Positions 35,688-44,603 of a stretch of 64,000 nucleotides of DNA are shown here, piece after piece. The number at the start of each line of letters is the position of its first letter. Positions within the stretch are counted from its first letter, which is position 1. The translations under genes were made by a program, and so were the position numbers. The notes below the pieces were generated by a model. It saw nothing but the letters and a program-made list of their open reading frames with translations. It had not been told where the DNA came from and searched no databases. Source of the DNA: Marinobacter sp. LA51 (GTDB lineage: Bacteria > Pseudomonadota > Gammaproteobacteria > Pseudomonadales > Oleiphilaceae); NCBI RefSeq assembly GCF_030297175.1, contig NZ_AP028070.1, forward strand, positions 3,472,001 through 3,536,000, in the 5' to 3' direction.

Positions 35688-36827
35688 ATGAGCATCATGC
35701 GATCATGTGCCATGGCTGCGGTTGCCGCGACGTTGGTCACGCCAGCTATAGCCGAAGAGCGCCGGGACACGATTTACATTAACCCGTTTGCGGGGTTTCA
35801 GTATTTTGATGACAAACGAGCCCTGGATGAGAGCGCCACTTACGGTTTTGGCGTGGAATACCGCTTCCTGCCGAACTGGGCGATTGAGGGCGTGTACTCT
35901 CGGGCCAATGCCGACCACAAATACGGTAGCGGCGATTTCGATTTTGAAGAAGTTCGTGTGGACGGCACCTACTACTTTGCCGGCCCGGAAGAAAAGTGGA
36001 ACCCATACGTATCGCTCGGTGCCGGGCATGCCGATTTCGGTAACGACTCATCCCGCATGGGCACCTCCGGCAGCAACCATGATGAAACACGCGTGAACGT
36101 GGGCACCGGTGTGCGATACAACGTCACAGACAGGTTCTCGCTGCGCGGGGATCTGCGTGAATTCCACGGTATCGACGAAAGCACATTCGACACCCAAGTT
36201 TCCCTGGGCTTCAGCCTTGCGTTCGCCCGAACCACGACATCCCCCTCTTCTGCTCCGGCTCCTGCCCCGGTTCCCGCGAAGCCGGCAGATAGCGACAACG
36301 ATGGCGTGATCGATAGCCGTGACCAGTGCCCTGGCACCAAGGCTGGCGTAACCGTGAACACTGCCGGATGTGAGCTGGACGCTGACAACGATGGTGTCGT
36401 CAACAGTGCCGACCAGTGCCCGAACACCACGGCAGGAGCGGATGTCGATGCGACCGGTTGCGAAGGTGTGACTGAAACCATCGAAACCTTCGAGGTAGAG
36501 GTACAGTTTCCGACCAACAGCTCCGTTATTGGCAGCCAATACGATGACGAAATTCGTCGCGTAGCCGATTTCGTGAAGGCTCATCCGGAAACAGTGGTCG
36601 AAATTGGTGGCCACAGTGACGACCGTGGTGATGCGGACTACAACCAGACGCTGTCCAAGCGCCGTGCCCAAGCCGTTGCCAAGCGTCTTACCGACGCCTT
36701 CGGCATTGATCCCGAGCGCGTTACCGCAGTGGGCTACGGCGAAACTGAACCCGTAGCGAGCAACACCACCGCCGAAGGGCGCGCAGCCAATCGCCGCGTA
36801 GAGGCCCGCATACAGGTACAGCGTTAA
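35688..36827 (+). CDS. OmpA-family outer-membrane protein with TSP3 repeats (paralogue 1)
   Basis: A 379-residue porin-like protein. Signal peptide MSIMRSCAMAAVAATLVTPA (cleavage near AIA-EER). An eight-strand beta-barrel domain of the OmpA_membrane type spans about 25-180 and ends SLGFSLAFA. A Pro/Ala hinge follows, then two thrombospondin-3-type calcium repeats (DSDNDGVIDSRDQCP and DADNDGVVNSADQCP). The C-terminal peptidoglycan-binding OmpA domain is at about 260-379, with VEIGGHSDDRGDADYNQTLS and ANRRVEARI. The ATG has AGGAGG 7 bp upstream. It is followed by its own terminator and a paralogue 269 bp on. Confidence 0.92.
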   Translation: MSIMRSCAMAAVAATLVTPAIAEERRDTIYINPFAGFQYFDDKRALDESATYGFGVEYRFLPNWAIEGVYSRANADHKYGSGDFDFEEVRVDGTYYFAGPEEKWNPYVSLGAGHADFGNDSSRMGTSGSNHDETRVNVGTGVRYNVTDRFSLRGDLREFHGIDESTFDTQVSLGFSLAFARTTTSPSSAPAPAPVPAKPADSDNDGVIDSRDQCPGTKAGVTVNTAGCELDADNDGVVNSADQCPNTTAGADVDATGCEGVTETIETFEVEVQFPTNSSVIGSQYDDEIRRVADFVKAHPETVVEIGGHSDDRGDADYNQTLSKRRAQAVAKRLTDAFGIDPERVTAVGYGETEPVASNTTAEGRAANRRVEARIQVQR

Positions 36828-36848
36828 TGCGCTAACACCTCAGCAAAC

Positions 36849-36881
36849 AAAAAGCGCCCACTGCCGTGGGCGCTTTTTTTT
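36849..36881 (+). terminator. Rho-independent terminator after OmpA paralogue 1
   Basis: A 13-bp perfect stem (AAAAAGCGCCCAC with GTGGGCGCTTTTT, loop TGCC) is followed by more T residues. It separates the two paralogues, so each is probably transcribed from its own promoter. The following 36882-37096 is the leader of paralogue 2. Nothing else was recognised in it. Confidence 0.92.
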
Positions 36882-37096
36882 GGCTTTTCCCTGGCGCTCT
36901 TTGATTATTCAGCCTTGCCTCAAGCTTTATCCGCCTGGCCTAAAACGACTGGAACCAAATGGCCTCCCGTTTCGTGCTAGTAGGGATATAACCCTCAGTG
37001 CCAGTTACCTTTTTTGCTGTACTGACCCGAATTCCGGATCGCCCGGCTTTTCCGCACTCGCGGCTCTTTACTACCCACCCTAACAGGAGACTCTGC

Positions 37097-38287
37097 ATGA
37101 GCATCATGCGATCATGTGCTATGGCTGCCGTCGCGGCTACCTTGGCATCACCGGCAATGGCTGAAGAACGCCAGGCTACCACCTACATCAATCCGTTTGC
37201 CGCCTACCAGATCTTCGACAATGAGCGTGAGCTCAGCGAGACCGGTACGTTTGGCGTGGGTGCTGAATACCGCTTTACCCCGAACTGGGCTGTGGAAGCG
37301 CTGTTCTCCCGGGCCGATGCCGATCGCGAGGGTGCGCTGGGTTCTTCCGATTTCGAAGAAATCCGCATGGACGCCATCTACTACTTCGCCGGGCCTGAAG
37401 AAGCCTGGAACCCGTACCTGTCAGCCGGTGCCGGTCATGCCGATTTCGGTACCAACGCAGCAGCGCCACGAACCGCGGGCAGCAACCACGATGAAACCCG
37501 GTTCAACGTGGGCGCCGGTGTGCGTTACAACATCACCGACATCGTGTCCCTGCGCGCCGACCTGCGGGAATTCCACGGCGTTGAAGACAGCACCTTTGAC
37601 ACCCAGATCTCCCTGGGCCTGAGCCTGGCGTTCGTACACGCCACGCCCCCGCCGCCCGACGCTGACAACGACGGCGTTATCGACAGCGCAGACCAGTGCC
37701 CCAACACGCCTGCCGGCGCCAAAGTGAACCGTACCGGCTGCCAGCTTGATGGCGACCAGGACGGCGTTGTCGATGCCCGTGACGCCTGCCCCAACACCCC
37801 CCGCGGTGCAAAAGTGGATGGTCGCGGCTGTGAACTCGACAGCGACAACGACGGCGTTGTGAACAGCATCGACGAATGCCCGAACACCGCTGCCGGCGCC
37901 AAGGTAGATGCCAAAGGCTGCGAAGGTATCACCAAGACCATCGAAACCTTCGAAATCGAAGTACAGTTCCCGCTCAACAGCGCCGAAATCGGTGATTCGT
38001 ACGATGACGAAATTCGCCGGGTTGCGGACTTCCTGAAAGCCAACCCCGAAACCATCGTTGAGATTGCCGGCCATTCCGACAGCACCGGCGCTGCGGACTA
38101 CAACCTGAACCTGTCGCAGCTGCGCGCCGAAGCCGTCGCCGCACGCCTGACCGATGCCCTCGGGGTTAACCCGGCACGCGTCAGCGCGACAGGTTATGGC
38201 GAAACACAGCCCATCGCCTCCAACGACACGGCCGAAGGCCGCGCGACTAACCGCCGGGTTGAGGCTCGTATCAAAATTAAGCAGTGA
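37097..38287 (+). CDS. OmpA-family outer-membrane protein with TSP3 repeats (paralogue 2)
   Basis: A 396-residue paralogue of the preceding gene with the same design: signal peptide MSIMRSCAMAAVAATLASPA, beta-barrel domain to about residue 180 (SLGLSLAFVHA), TSP3 repeats, and the OmpA domain with EIAGHSDSTGAADYNLNLSQ and ATNRRVEARI. It has three TSP3 repeats where paralogue 1 has two; the extra one is DGDQDGVVDARDACP. The hinge is also shorter. AGGAG lies 7 bp upstream of the ATG at 37097. The open frame back to 36998 is leader sequence. The pair arose by tandem duplication. Confidence 0.92.
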   Translation: MSIMRSCAMAAVAATLASPAMAEERQATTYINPFAAYQIFDNERELSETGTFGVGAEYRFTPNWAVEALFSRADADREGALGSSDFEEIRMDAIYYFAGPEEAWNPYLSAGAGHADFGTNAAAPRTAGSNHDETRFNVGAGVRYNITDIVSLRADLREFHGVEDSTFDTQISLGLSLAFVHATPPPPDADNDGVIDSADQCPNTPAGAKVNRTGCQLDGDQDGVVDARDACPNTPRGAKVDGRGCELDSDNDGVVNSIDECPNTAAGAKVDAKGCEGITKTIETFEIEVQFPLNSAEIGDSYDDEIRRVADFLKANPETIVEIAGHSDSTGAADYNLNLSQLRAEAVAARLTDALGVNPARVSATGYGETQPIASNDTAEGRATNRRVEARIKIKQ

Positions 38288-38312
38288 TACGCCGAATACT
38301 GCTGCAGTAACG

Positions 38313-38341
38313 AAAAAGGCGCCCTCATGGGCGCCTTTTTT
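38313..38341. terminator. Bidirectional rho-independent terminator
   Basis: A 12-bp stem AAAAAGGCGCCC / GGGCGCCTTTTT with loop TCAT. It has A and T runs on both sides, so it can end transcription from OmpA paralogue 2 and from the convergent DUF4124 gene. Confidence 0.9.
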
Positions 38342-38350
38342 GTGAGCGGC

Positions 38351-38800
38351 TCAGCCGCACGCTTGCTTAACCTTGTCTCGGAAATCTTTCCGGAGCTGCT
38401 CGTTCTCCTCTTCGGTGACATAAACCCGGTCACCGTTTTCGTCCAAATCGTAGAACGTGGAGATCCGTTCCATGTTCTTTAGCTGAGCCCGCATCTTGGC
38501 GCATAAATCCGCCTTCTTAGCTGCCTGCTCTGCTGCTTTCGCCTGATCCACCTGACGCGCTTCCCGGTCCTTTTGCTGTTCCGAGAGGAAATCCTGCATG
38601 CGCTGCTGACGCTCCTGAGCCGAGGCGTCGTTGCTGACCGGTGGCGGAGCTACTTTAACCTTCTTAGGCGCGACTTCAGCCGGCGGCTGATCACCAAAGT
38701 GAGTGCGGCCTTCTGCATCGACCCAGCGATAAACGCCGGCGCTGACTGACATGGAGAAAACCATCGACAAAACGAAGAGCGACTTGAGCAAAACGATCAT
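38351..38800 (-). CDS. DUF4124 domain-containing secreted protein
   Basis: A 149-residue protein with a signal peptide (about 1-22, SLFVLSMVFSMSVSAG) followed at once by the DUF4124 motif VYRWVDAEGRTHFGDQPP. The middle (about 55-95) is rich in Gln, Lys and Ala and likely forms a coiled coil. The end is acidic, with two cysteines (DLCAKMRAQLKN and KVKQACG) that could form a disulfide. DUF4124 proteins are periplasmic or envelope proteins of unknown function. It stands alone; 38801-38909 shows nothing further. Confidence 0.87.
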   Translation of the reverse strand: MIVLLKSLFVLSMVFSMSVSAGVYRWVDAEGRTHFGDQPPAEVAPKKVKVAPPPVSNDASAQERQQRMQDFLSEQQKDREARQVDQAKAAEQAAKKADLCAKMRAQLKNMERISTFYDLDENGDRVYVTEEENEQLRKDFRDKVKQACG

Positions 38801-38909
38801 CCCTACCGGTTGTTAGTTTCCGCGGCCCGTCTGACACCGCAGAATTCAGCTACTGATCCTGCACTTTAGAGTAAAACAGATCACGCGATAACGCCTCAGA
38901 TTGAGGAAC

Positions 38910-39968
38910 TCAGGTCGCGTAACGAACCCTTTCTTCCATTAAATTCGGTCGTGAAACCGTGTCGATAATAGTGACGTCGGTATGCATCCGATCGACTTTT
39001 TTCTTGAAAGTATCCATGTCCATGTCACGCCAATAACGTTCTGGGCGACCAGCCTCACGGTCGTGTTCTGCCGTCACTGGATCCATGTCGCGGTATTTTT
39101 CGAGCAAAGGAAAATCCGGAAGTGGCCTGGTGACGTCCATGTAATTCTGGATGAAATCCCAATAGGCATAGCACATGTTTGGGTGCCCGTGAGACCCCAG
39201 AATGTCGCCGACAGTAACGTCCAGTTTGCTATAGCGATGAGACAGTACCAGATCAAACAAACTGCCATGGCGGTCTACTCGTGCGCAGCACCAGGCGTCG
39301 AATTCATAGAAGGGATGTTCAATAACATCGGGTGGCTTGCGTGGCATCAACGGCAGTTTGCGGGGGTACTGCCAAACCTTGACCATGCCGGTTCGGCGGT
39401 TGAACTCCCATTCTGGGCCGCGGCCTGCTTTGAGAAGCCATCTGGGAAACAGGCGAAACGCGAGGTCTGAAACTAACCACAATATTGGTCCCCCAAAAAA
39501 CAGCACCAATTCTATCTCGGTTGTACCTTGCACGAACGCCACCCAGGACTCTCCAGTGCTTCGTACTAGTGGAGATAACATCAAAAAAGCGAGCAATGAA
39601 ATTGGAGTAACTAGGTAAAACCAGAGTTTTCCCAGAACGTTCATCATGTCGAAGAATCTCGTCCTCAAAGCCATATGAGCATGGCGCAAACACTCATGGT
39701 CATTCTCGGACTGAAGCCCAATCTTCTTCGCCATATCCTCCCGCTTTTCCAACTTTCGGAGTTTTTTTGGTGAAGAGCTGGAGAACAAGCTTGGTGGCAC
39801 AACATCCCTGGTGCTGCCCCACGGGAGACGCAGACTGGCAGATCTGCTCAGCTTGGAGCGGTTCAGCTCGTCGTGCTGATCCTTCTGGAGAGGCAACATA
39901 TCTGGGCGATAGGTGGCGACTCCGTAATAGTTTCCATCATATGTATCGTTGACGTTCACATCAGCCAT
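38910..39968 (-). CDS. Candidate T6SS immunity/accessory protein (DUF6708-like)
   Basis: A 352-residue protein encoded directly after the large effector; its ATG overlaps the effector stop by 8 bp (ATGGCTGA), so they are translated together. Two hydrophobic segments (about residues 117-140 and 152-172) are followed by a soluble domain with PEWEFNRRTGMVKVWQYPRK, PFYEFDAWCCARVDRHGS and MCYAYWDFIQNYMDVTRPLP. These blocks resemble the DUF6708 family that recurs at T6SS loci (recalled, not searched). In V. cholerae the effector VasX is followed by membrane immunity protein TsiV2. By position and topology this is the best immunity candidate, but a co-effector or chaperone role is possible. Part of the gene is only about 42% G+C. 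Confidence 0.7.
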   Translation of the reverse strand: MADVNVNDTYDGNYYGVATYRPDMLPLQKDQHDELNRSKLSRSASLRLPWGSTRDVVPPSLFSSSSPKKLRKLEKREDMAKKIGLQSENDHECLRHAHMALRTRFFDMMNVLGKLWFYLVTPISLLAFLMLSPLVRSTGESWVAFVQGTTEIELVLFFGGPILWLVSDLAFRLFPRWLLKAGRGPEWEFNRRTGMVKVWQYPRKLPLMPRKPPDVIEHPFYEFDAWCCARVDRHGSLFDLVLSHRYSKLDVTVGDILGSHGHPNMCYAYWDFIQNYMDVTRPLPDFPLLEKYRDMDPVTAEHDREAGRPERYWRDMDMDTFKKKVDRMHTDVTIIDTVSRPNLMEERVRYAT

Positions 39969-42900
39969 TTTCCTGGACCCTTTCGCTATACCAGAAGGAC
40001 TGATCTCTCGTGGCGAAATCAGGCACAGTATGTTCGCTGTTTTTCGCATTGTATGTTAATGGGTCCTCAGGTGGCGGTGCAGGAAAAACCATCTGCTTCT
40101 CCCCCAGCGTTTTTGGCGCCTTAACCTGAATTTTTGCAGACCAACGGTAGGTTTTGGTTTCCCACCGGTTTGGTTGCCAGAAATAGCTGGATTCAATCTC
40201 CTGCCGCCTGTTCTGGGGTGCATTCAGGTACAAATGAACGCCCGCATCGAAAGGCTCTGTCAAAAGGATGAGTTCCTTGACGGCCTCCCCCGTCAATCGA
40301 TTTGTCCGAGCATCGGCGCTACGCCCTTTTGCAACCGCAATAGTTTCCGCTAGCTGGAGTTTGGGAATAATGTCGACAATACCATTGGCACTGAAAAGTC
40401 CTGGTATTGCACTTTCCACTACCAGCCGCTCCGTCGAGGCTGCTAGAGCATTGATCCTTTTGCTATCACTCTCCTCCAGCTCCCCTAACTGGGCGGCGCG
40501 ACGTAAAGGGTTGTACTCAAGCCTGACCGAGACACCCATCAGAAGACTTACTAGGCGATAATAGGCCTCTGCAGGCTTCTTAAGGAATGGTTTTTCGTCC
40601 AGTTGCCCGAAGGGCCCATGACGCATCCAGATTTCCAAAGGTTCGTCACTGAACATAAACACCATAACCAATCCGGAAACAGCCAGCGCGGCGCCGACAG
40701 CCAACCACGCGCCAGGTCCCAGCACAAGAAAAGTACCCGCCTTGCCTACCAAGCTAGCAAAGCCGAAGGCCAGACCGCTTCCAGCGAGAAGCCCATGCCC
40801 CGTCGCCGCTCTGTAGTTTCCCATCCGATACTCATATCGAGAGTCCAGCCCACAATCCAATGCCATTAAAAAGCCAGCCGCAACACCGAGGCCAGCTCTA
40901 ATTGTCAGGTTCGCGCCAAACAATCGAGTGAATACCTCACCCGACTTTCCTGGCAGCTGTAAAGACAAGACTTTGGATGGCCCAAGAGCCCATCGTTCAC
41001 GAATTGCTGCGGTCGTTGCTGCGAGGTCAAAAGCCGCACTTGCATAGCCTGCAAAAACAACTTCCCTGCCCTTGACTCGCTCTTCGCTAGAAGACGCAGC
41101 CCAAACACTCCCCGCATTATAAATCTCCAACATCCCCACAAATACCGGAAAAACTGGCTTATTCAACACTCGATATAGCCTGCCAGACCTTTTGCTGTCG
41201 ATTTCCGCCTGGTCGATTCGATTGGCAGCATCATTTGCCGCCTCGACATCACTTACGTAATTGGCTTTGCGAGCAACGGCGTCGCGCTGTGTCCGTAGAT
41301 CGCGATCAAAGTCTTTGAGGCCTTGTTCTGCTTTTGCCACTTCTGCTCTGGCCTCATTCAGTCGCCGTGCGGTAGGGGTGTCAGGATTCACGCCGCCCAG
41401 GTCTTCAATATCCGTTAGCTTGTGCACCGAATCCCGATATCGAGATTCAGCTGCTGCGATCTTCTGGACCATCTGGGCGATTTTTTCGGTTTTGGGTAAC
41501 ACAAGCACGTAGGCGTCTTCTGCAACATCGGAGGCAATGCCTGCGGCCTGTGCTCGACTGCTATTTGTCGACGCCTCTGCCTTCTTTTGACCAGACGACT
41601 GCGCACCTTCAACACTGAAGACATCACCAAACAACCGGATGGCATCTGAGCCCCGTTTTGCGCTTGGTCGCCGTGTACTGATTTCAAAAACGAAGTAATC
41701 CTTTTGCAAGGCTTTGGACAAACGCATTAGCTCCATCTTGCCAAGCAGGCCAGGGAGAGAGCGCCTTAGCTGTTCCAGGGAATTGGAGTACAACTTCATC
41801 TGCCCCAGAATGGCTTTCTTGTTCAGGCTGTCCCTCTGACGAGCCAAGGATTCACGTTGGTTATCCAACCGGTTCAATTTGTCCTGAATATCACTGAGCT
41901 GTTGCGCCTTTGCATGGAGGTTGTTGATATTTCGTTCCCGCGCCCACCTCTGGTTCTCCAATGTCGCTTTTTCGAGCCGCAGTTCTTCTAGTTCGTCTTT
42001 GATCTCTTTGAGCTGGGTGTTTCTTGCAAATATGGCCTGACTGGCATGGTGAATAGACACCCACATGTTGCCATGTACGCCCATCAGCACCTGGCCACCG
42101 TAGCGAAGATGGGATGTCAGCAGCGTTTCATAGGCGCCGGCTTCGGCCTCAGCGGTCAACTCAAACCCATCTATTGTTTTTAATTCATCGAACTCGGGCG
42201 GACCTTTATCACTCATTGCAGCGAGTTCGGTACCACGGAAACTTCCGTTGCCATGATTGGCGTCCGGCTCTGAGGGTAGCTCGTAGGGCTTTTCCTGATC
42301 CTCTGAAGAAAACCAGGGAAAGAGCAGCGAATACAAAACTCGGCTGTGTTTGCCCTCACATAATCCCTCCAGCCACCGTTTACCTCTGCCATCAACGGAA
42401 TCCTCAACACTCGCGTCCAGAGCGTCACACTCCTCCGGCTCCGTCACCAGATCCATAATCAGCGAAGATACAAATTTGAACGCCCCGGCGTAGTCATAGC
42501 TGTAGTGGGTGAACAGATCGGTCAACACATGTTGAGTTCGCTCGTCGGACAAGCGACAGAGCAAGTCGGTGTGAAGTTGGTCCAGGTAGTCGCGGGCCAT
42601 TCTGCGCTCCGATAATGCGATGGAGCGTTCGAACTCTCTCCGCCCAGAACCGAACACTTCGGACATATGTTTGTGAAGCGCGTTGGCTTTGCCCCCAATG
42701 AATTCAGGCTCAAAAACAGAGTTAACCAGTAGTGCAGAGTCAAAATAGGGTCTGGCTTTCGCACGGCGCGTCGTGGCGTTCGCAAACCAGGCGGCAACTT
42801 GGCGTCGCCGGTTGTTGTAACGGAGCTGGTAGAGAGGGTCATCAAGGCGAATCACGCCAATGGCACGCGTTCTCGCGCTTTCGGTGCAGTCGTTCGTCGC

Positions 42901-44007
42901 CGGTTCAGTGTCATACCAAGTGAAGGGCTCTTTCTCTTCAGCGAAGCACTGCTGGGCATTTGCACTTTCCACTTCCTGGACTGTCTGGTGAAGGCAGTTC
43001 GCCAATGCCGTCATCTCCGGTCGTTCATCTTCTGCAATCGGGTCGTCAGGATCTGGGTCTTCCTGTCGCTGATGTATGGACAGAGCCGAATTCATAGCCG
43101 ATTTTGGATAGCTGCTCTGCGTATCCAACAGATACTGTTCAGGGCGATCAAATCCCCATTCAACGGCAGGCTTTCTCGGGCGCTGTGGCAAAAGTTCGCG
43201 AGCCAAAAAAGCTGTGGTGTTGCCGTTGCTGATCAGCAGGGTTTCAACATTCTCTTTGCTGTCTGGGGTAAATCGCATGTCGATTCGATTACACCGGTGA
43301 CGCCGATCAGCACCTGAGCGTTCGAGGTGGTTGACGCGCTCCCCCGGCCACTGGGACTCACTGTACGCCGCTTCCAGTGTGAACCAGCTGCCATCGACAC
43401 AGGCCGGGGCCCATATTTCACTTAACCCTGCCCCAGTAACGTCTCGATAGGCGGGGTTCAGTTTGTCATTGTCGTTTCGGTTCCGGTGCTGGTGCAGCGG
43501 AACATCGTGATAGGTGGTGACACCGGCTTCGTCGATTCTTACCTCAAGCTCACGCCATAGGACGCCTTCGAGGAACAAGTACAAAAAACCGGCGCGTGAC
43601 ATGACATGGTGAACAGGATTGTTGCCTTTAACCTCAACACCTGAAATAAGTGTGGCGGGAACGATTGGCAATATAACGTGGCGTTGCCGTTCCATTTGCC
43701 GGTCAACAGCACCAGTCTGCTTCAAAAAAGGCACGCGGATGGGGGCACCTTCTTCAGCATCAATCTCAAGCCAGACGTTCCGCTCCGGCTGCCCTTTCCA
43801 AGGCCAGACATGGAGGACCGAATCCTCAAGTTCCTCAATCTTTACCTGATTCTCCAACCACTCCTGTTGTTCATAATTGCTCTCGTCAAAGATTCGGAAC
43901 GACTGCCCCACAGGATGATCCTTTCCGATCACCTCGATGATCAAGGATTCGCCTTCGCATGCGGGGCCGCAGCTTCCTGCTGCTTTGCTAGATGTAGCTT
44001 CGGACAT
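39961..44007 (-). CDS. Large T6SS MIX effector, VasX-like, predicted membrane-acting
   Basis: A 1348-residue protein in the position of a VgrG cargo effector. The N-terminus has the three parts of the MIX motif: ILPIVPA (112-118), SRAGFLYLF (137-145, fits hRxGhhYhh) and AAYSESQW (213-220). MIX marks T6SS effectors, and VasX belongs to one MIX clade. The middle is soluble, with a long coiled coil at about 660-735. Four hydrophobic stretches near the C-terminus (about 983-1001, 1033-1051, 1070-1089, 1090-1118) suggest membrane insertion, as in pore-forming VasX, and a 230-residue tail follows. No nuclease, lipase or peptidase motif was seen. The family is recognised by motif and context only, so the toxic activity is inferred. 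Confidence 0.75.
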   Translation of the reverse strand: MSEATSSKAAGSCGPACEGESLIIEVIGKDHPVGQSFRIFDESNYEQQEWLENQVKIEELEDSVLHVWPWKGQPERNVWLEIDAEEGAPIRVPFLKQTGAVDRQMERQRHVILPIVPATLISGVEVKGNNPVHHVMSRAGFLYLFLEGVLWRELEVRIDEAGVTTYHDVPLHQHRNRNDNDKLNPAYRDVTGAGLSEIWAPACVDGSWFTLEAAYSESQWPGERVNHLERSGADRRHRCNRIDMRFTPDSKENVETLLISNGNTTAFLARELLPQRPRKPAVEWGFDRPEQYLLDTQSSYPKSAMNSALSIHQRQEDPDPDDPIAEDERPEMTALANCLHQTVQEVESANAQQCFAEEKEPFTWYDTEPATNDCTESARTRAIGVIRLDDPLYQLRYNNRRRQVAAWFANATTRRAKARPYFDSALLVNSVFEPEFIGGKANALHKHMSEVFGSGRREFERSIALSERRMARDYLDQLHTDLLCRLSDERTQHVLTDLFTHYSYDYAGAFKFVSSLIMDLVTEPEECDALDASVEDSVDGRGKRWLEGLCEGKHSRVLYSLLFPWFSSEDQEKPYELPSEPDANHGNGSFRGTELAAMSDKGPPEFDELKTIDGFELTAEAEAGAYETLLTSHLRYGGQVLMGVHGNMWVSIHHASQAIFARNTQLKEIKDELEELRLEKATLENQRWARERNINNLHAKAQQLSDIQDKLNRLDNQRESLARQRDSLNKKAILGQMKLYSNSLEQLRRSLPGLLGKMELMRLSKALQKDYFVFEISTRRPSAKRGSDAIRLFGDVFSVEGAQSSGQKKAEASTNSSRAQAAGIASDVAEDAYVLVLPKTEKIAQMVQKIAAAESRYRDSVHKLTDIEDLGGVNPDTPTARRLNEARAEVAKAEQGLKDFDRDLRTQRDAVARKANYVSDVEAANDAANRIDQAEIDSKRSGRLYRVLNKPVFPVFVGMLEIYNAGSVWAASSSEERVKGREVVFAGYASAAFDLAATTAAIRERWALGPSKVLSLQLPGKSGEVFTRLFGANLTIRAGLGVAAGFLMALDCGLDSRYEYRMGNYRAATGHGLLAGSGLAFGFASLVGKAGTFLVLGPGAWLAVGAALAVSGLVMVFMFSDEPLEIWMRHGPFGQLDEKPFLKKPAEAYYRLVSLLMGVSVRLEYNPLRRAAQLGELEESDSKRINALAASTERLVVESAIPGLFSANGIVDIIPKLQLAETIAVAKGRSADARTNRLTGEAVKELILLTEPFDAGVHLYLNAPQNRRQEIESSYFWQPNRWETKTYRWSAKIQVKAPKTLGEKQMVFPAPPPEDPLTYNAKNSEHTVPDFATRDQSFWYSERVQENG

Positions 44008-44045
44008 CCTTGTATTTCCCTTCCCTTAGAACGATAGATTCATGG

Positions 44046-44600
44046 CTAGACGCTGACTGCATTCAATGCCGACCATTGTTGTTCGTTCAGTGCTGGCACT
44101 GGCGACATGGCAATGGGTTCTGGGTTTTCCGTGGTCATCCAGCGCTGTTCCCCGGGCTTTCCATGCCAGTAGATCACCCGCTCTATAACCTCTGCATCAG
44201 CGTTTGTTTTGGGTTCAAGCCGGTCCCAGATCAAAGGATCGTAAAAGCGAAGAAGCCCCTGACGATGGCCACCAATATTTACGGTTAAGCGTTCCCTTAA
44301 CCATCTGGCTACTGCATTAAGTCCCTGCGGTGATTCAAGAATCAGTCCGCTAAGACGACCTTGTTTCAGAGCTTTTAGGGCCCAGCGATATTCCTCACTT
44401 TCCTGTCCGGCTTCCAAAAGCACCGGACCCTCTTCGACATAAGTTTGCCATTCTGTGTCTGCAAACAGGTACAGCCACGAAGGGGCTTCCGCTGTCTGGT
44501 ACAGCTCCTGAAGTAAGGGCGTCTTATGCTGAGATTCGAGCACAAGAAACCGCGTTCTATTCATCTTTTCAGGTGTTTTAACCATGAAGTGCGCTCTCAT
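44046..44600 (-). CDS. DUF4123 T6SS effector adaptor/chaperone (VasW/Tap-like)
   Basis: A 184-residue protein with the DUF4123 pattern: an early strand FLVLESQHKTPLLQELYQ, WLYLFADTEWQTYVEEGPVL, and GLILESPQGLNAVARWLRER followed by LLRFYDPLIWDRL. DUF4123 proteins (VasW, Tap-1/TEC) load a specific effector onto its VgrG. It lies 3 bp after vgrG and 38 bp before the MIX effector, the usual arrangement. AGGTG is 8 bp upstream of the ATG at 44600. It should be cytoplasmic and not secreted. Confidence 0.9.
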   Translation of the reverse strand: MRAHFMVKTPEKMNRTRFLVLESQHKTPLLQELYQTAEAPSWLYLFADTEWQTYVEEGPVLLEAGQESEEYRWALKALKQGRLSGLILESPQGLNAVARWLRERLTVNIGGHRQGLLRFYDPLIWDRLEPKTNADAEVIERVIYWHGKPGEQRWMTTENPEPIAMSPVPALNEQQWSALNAVSV

Positions 44601-44603
44601 TAT

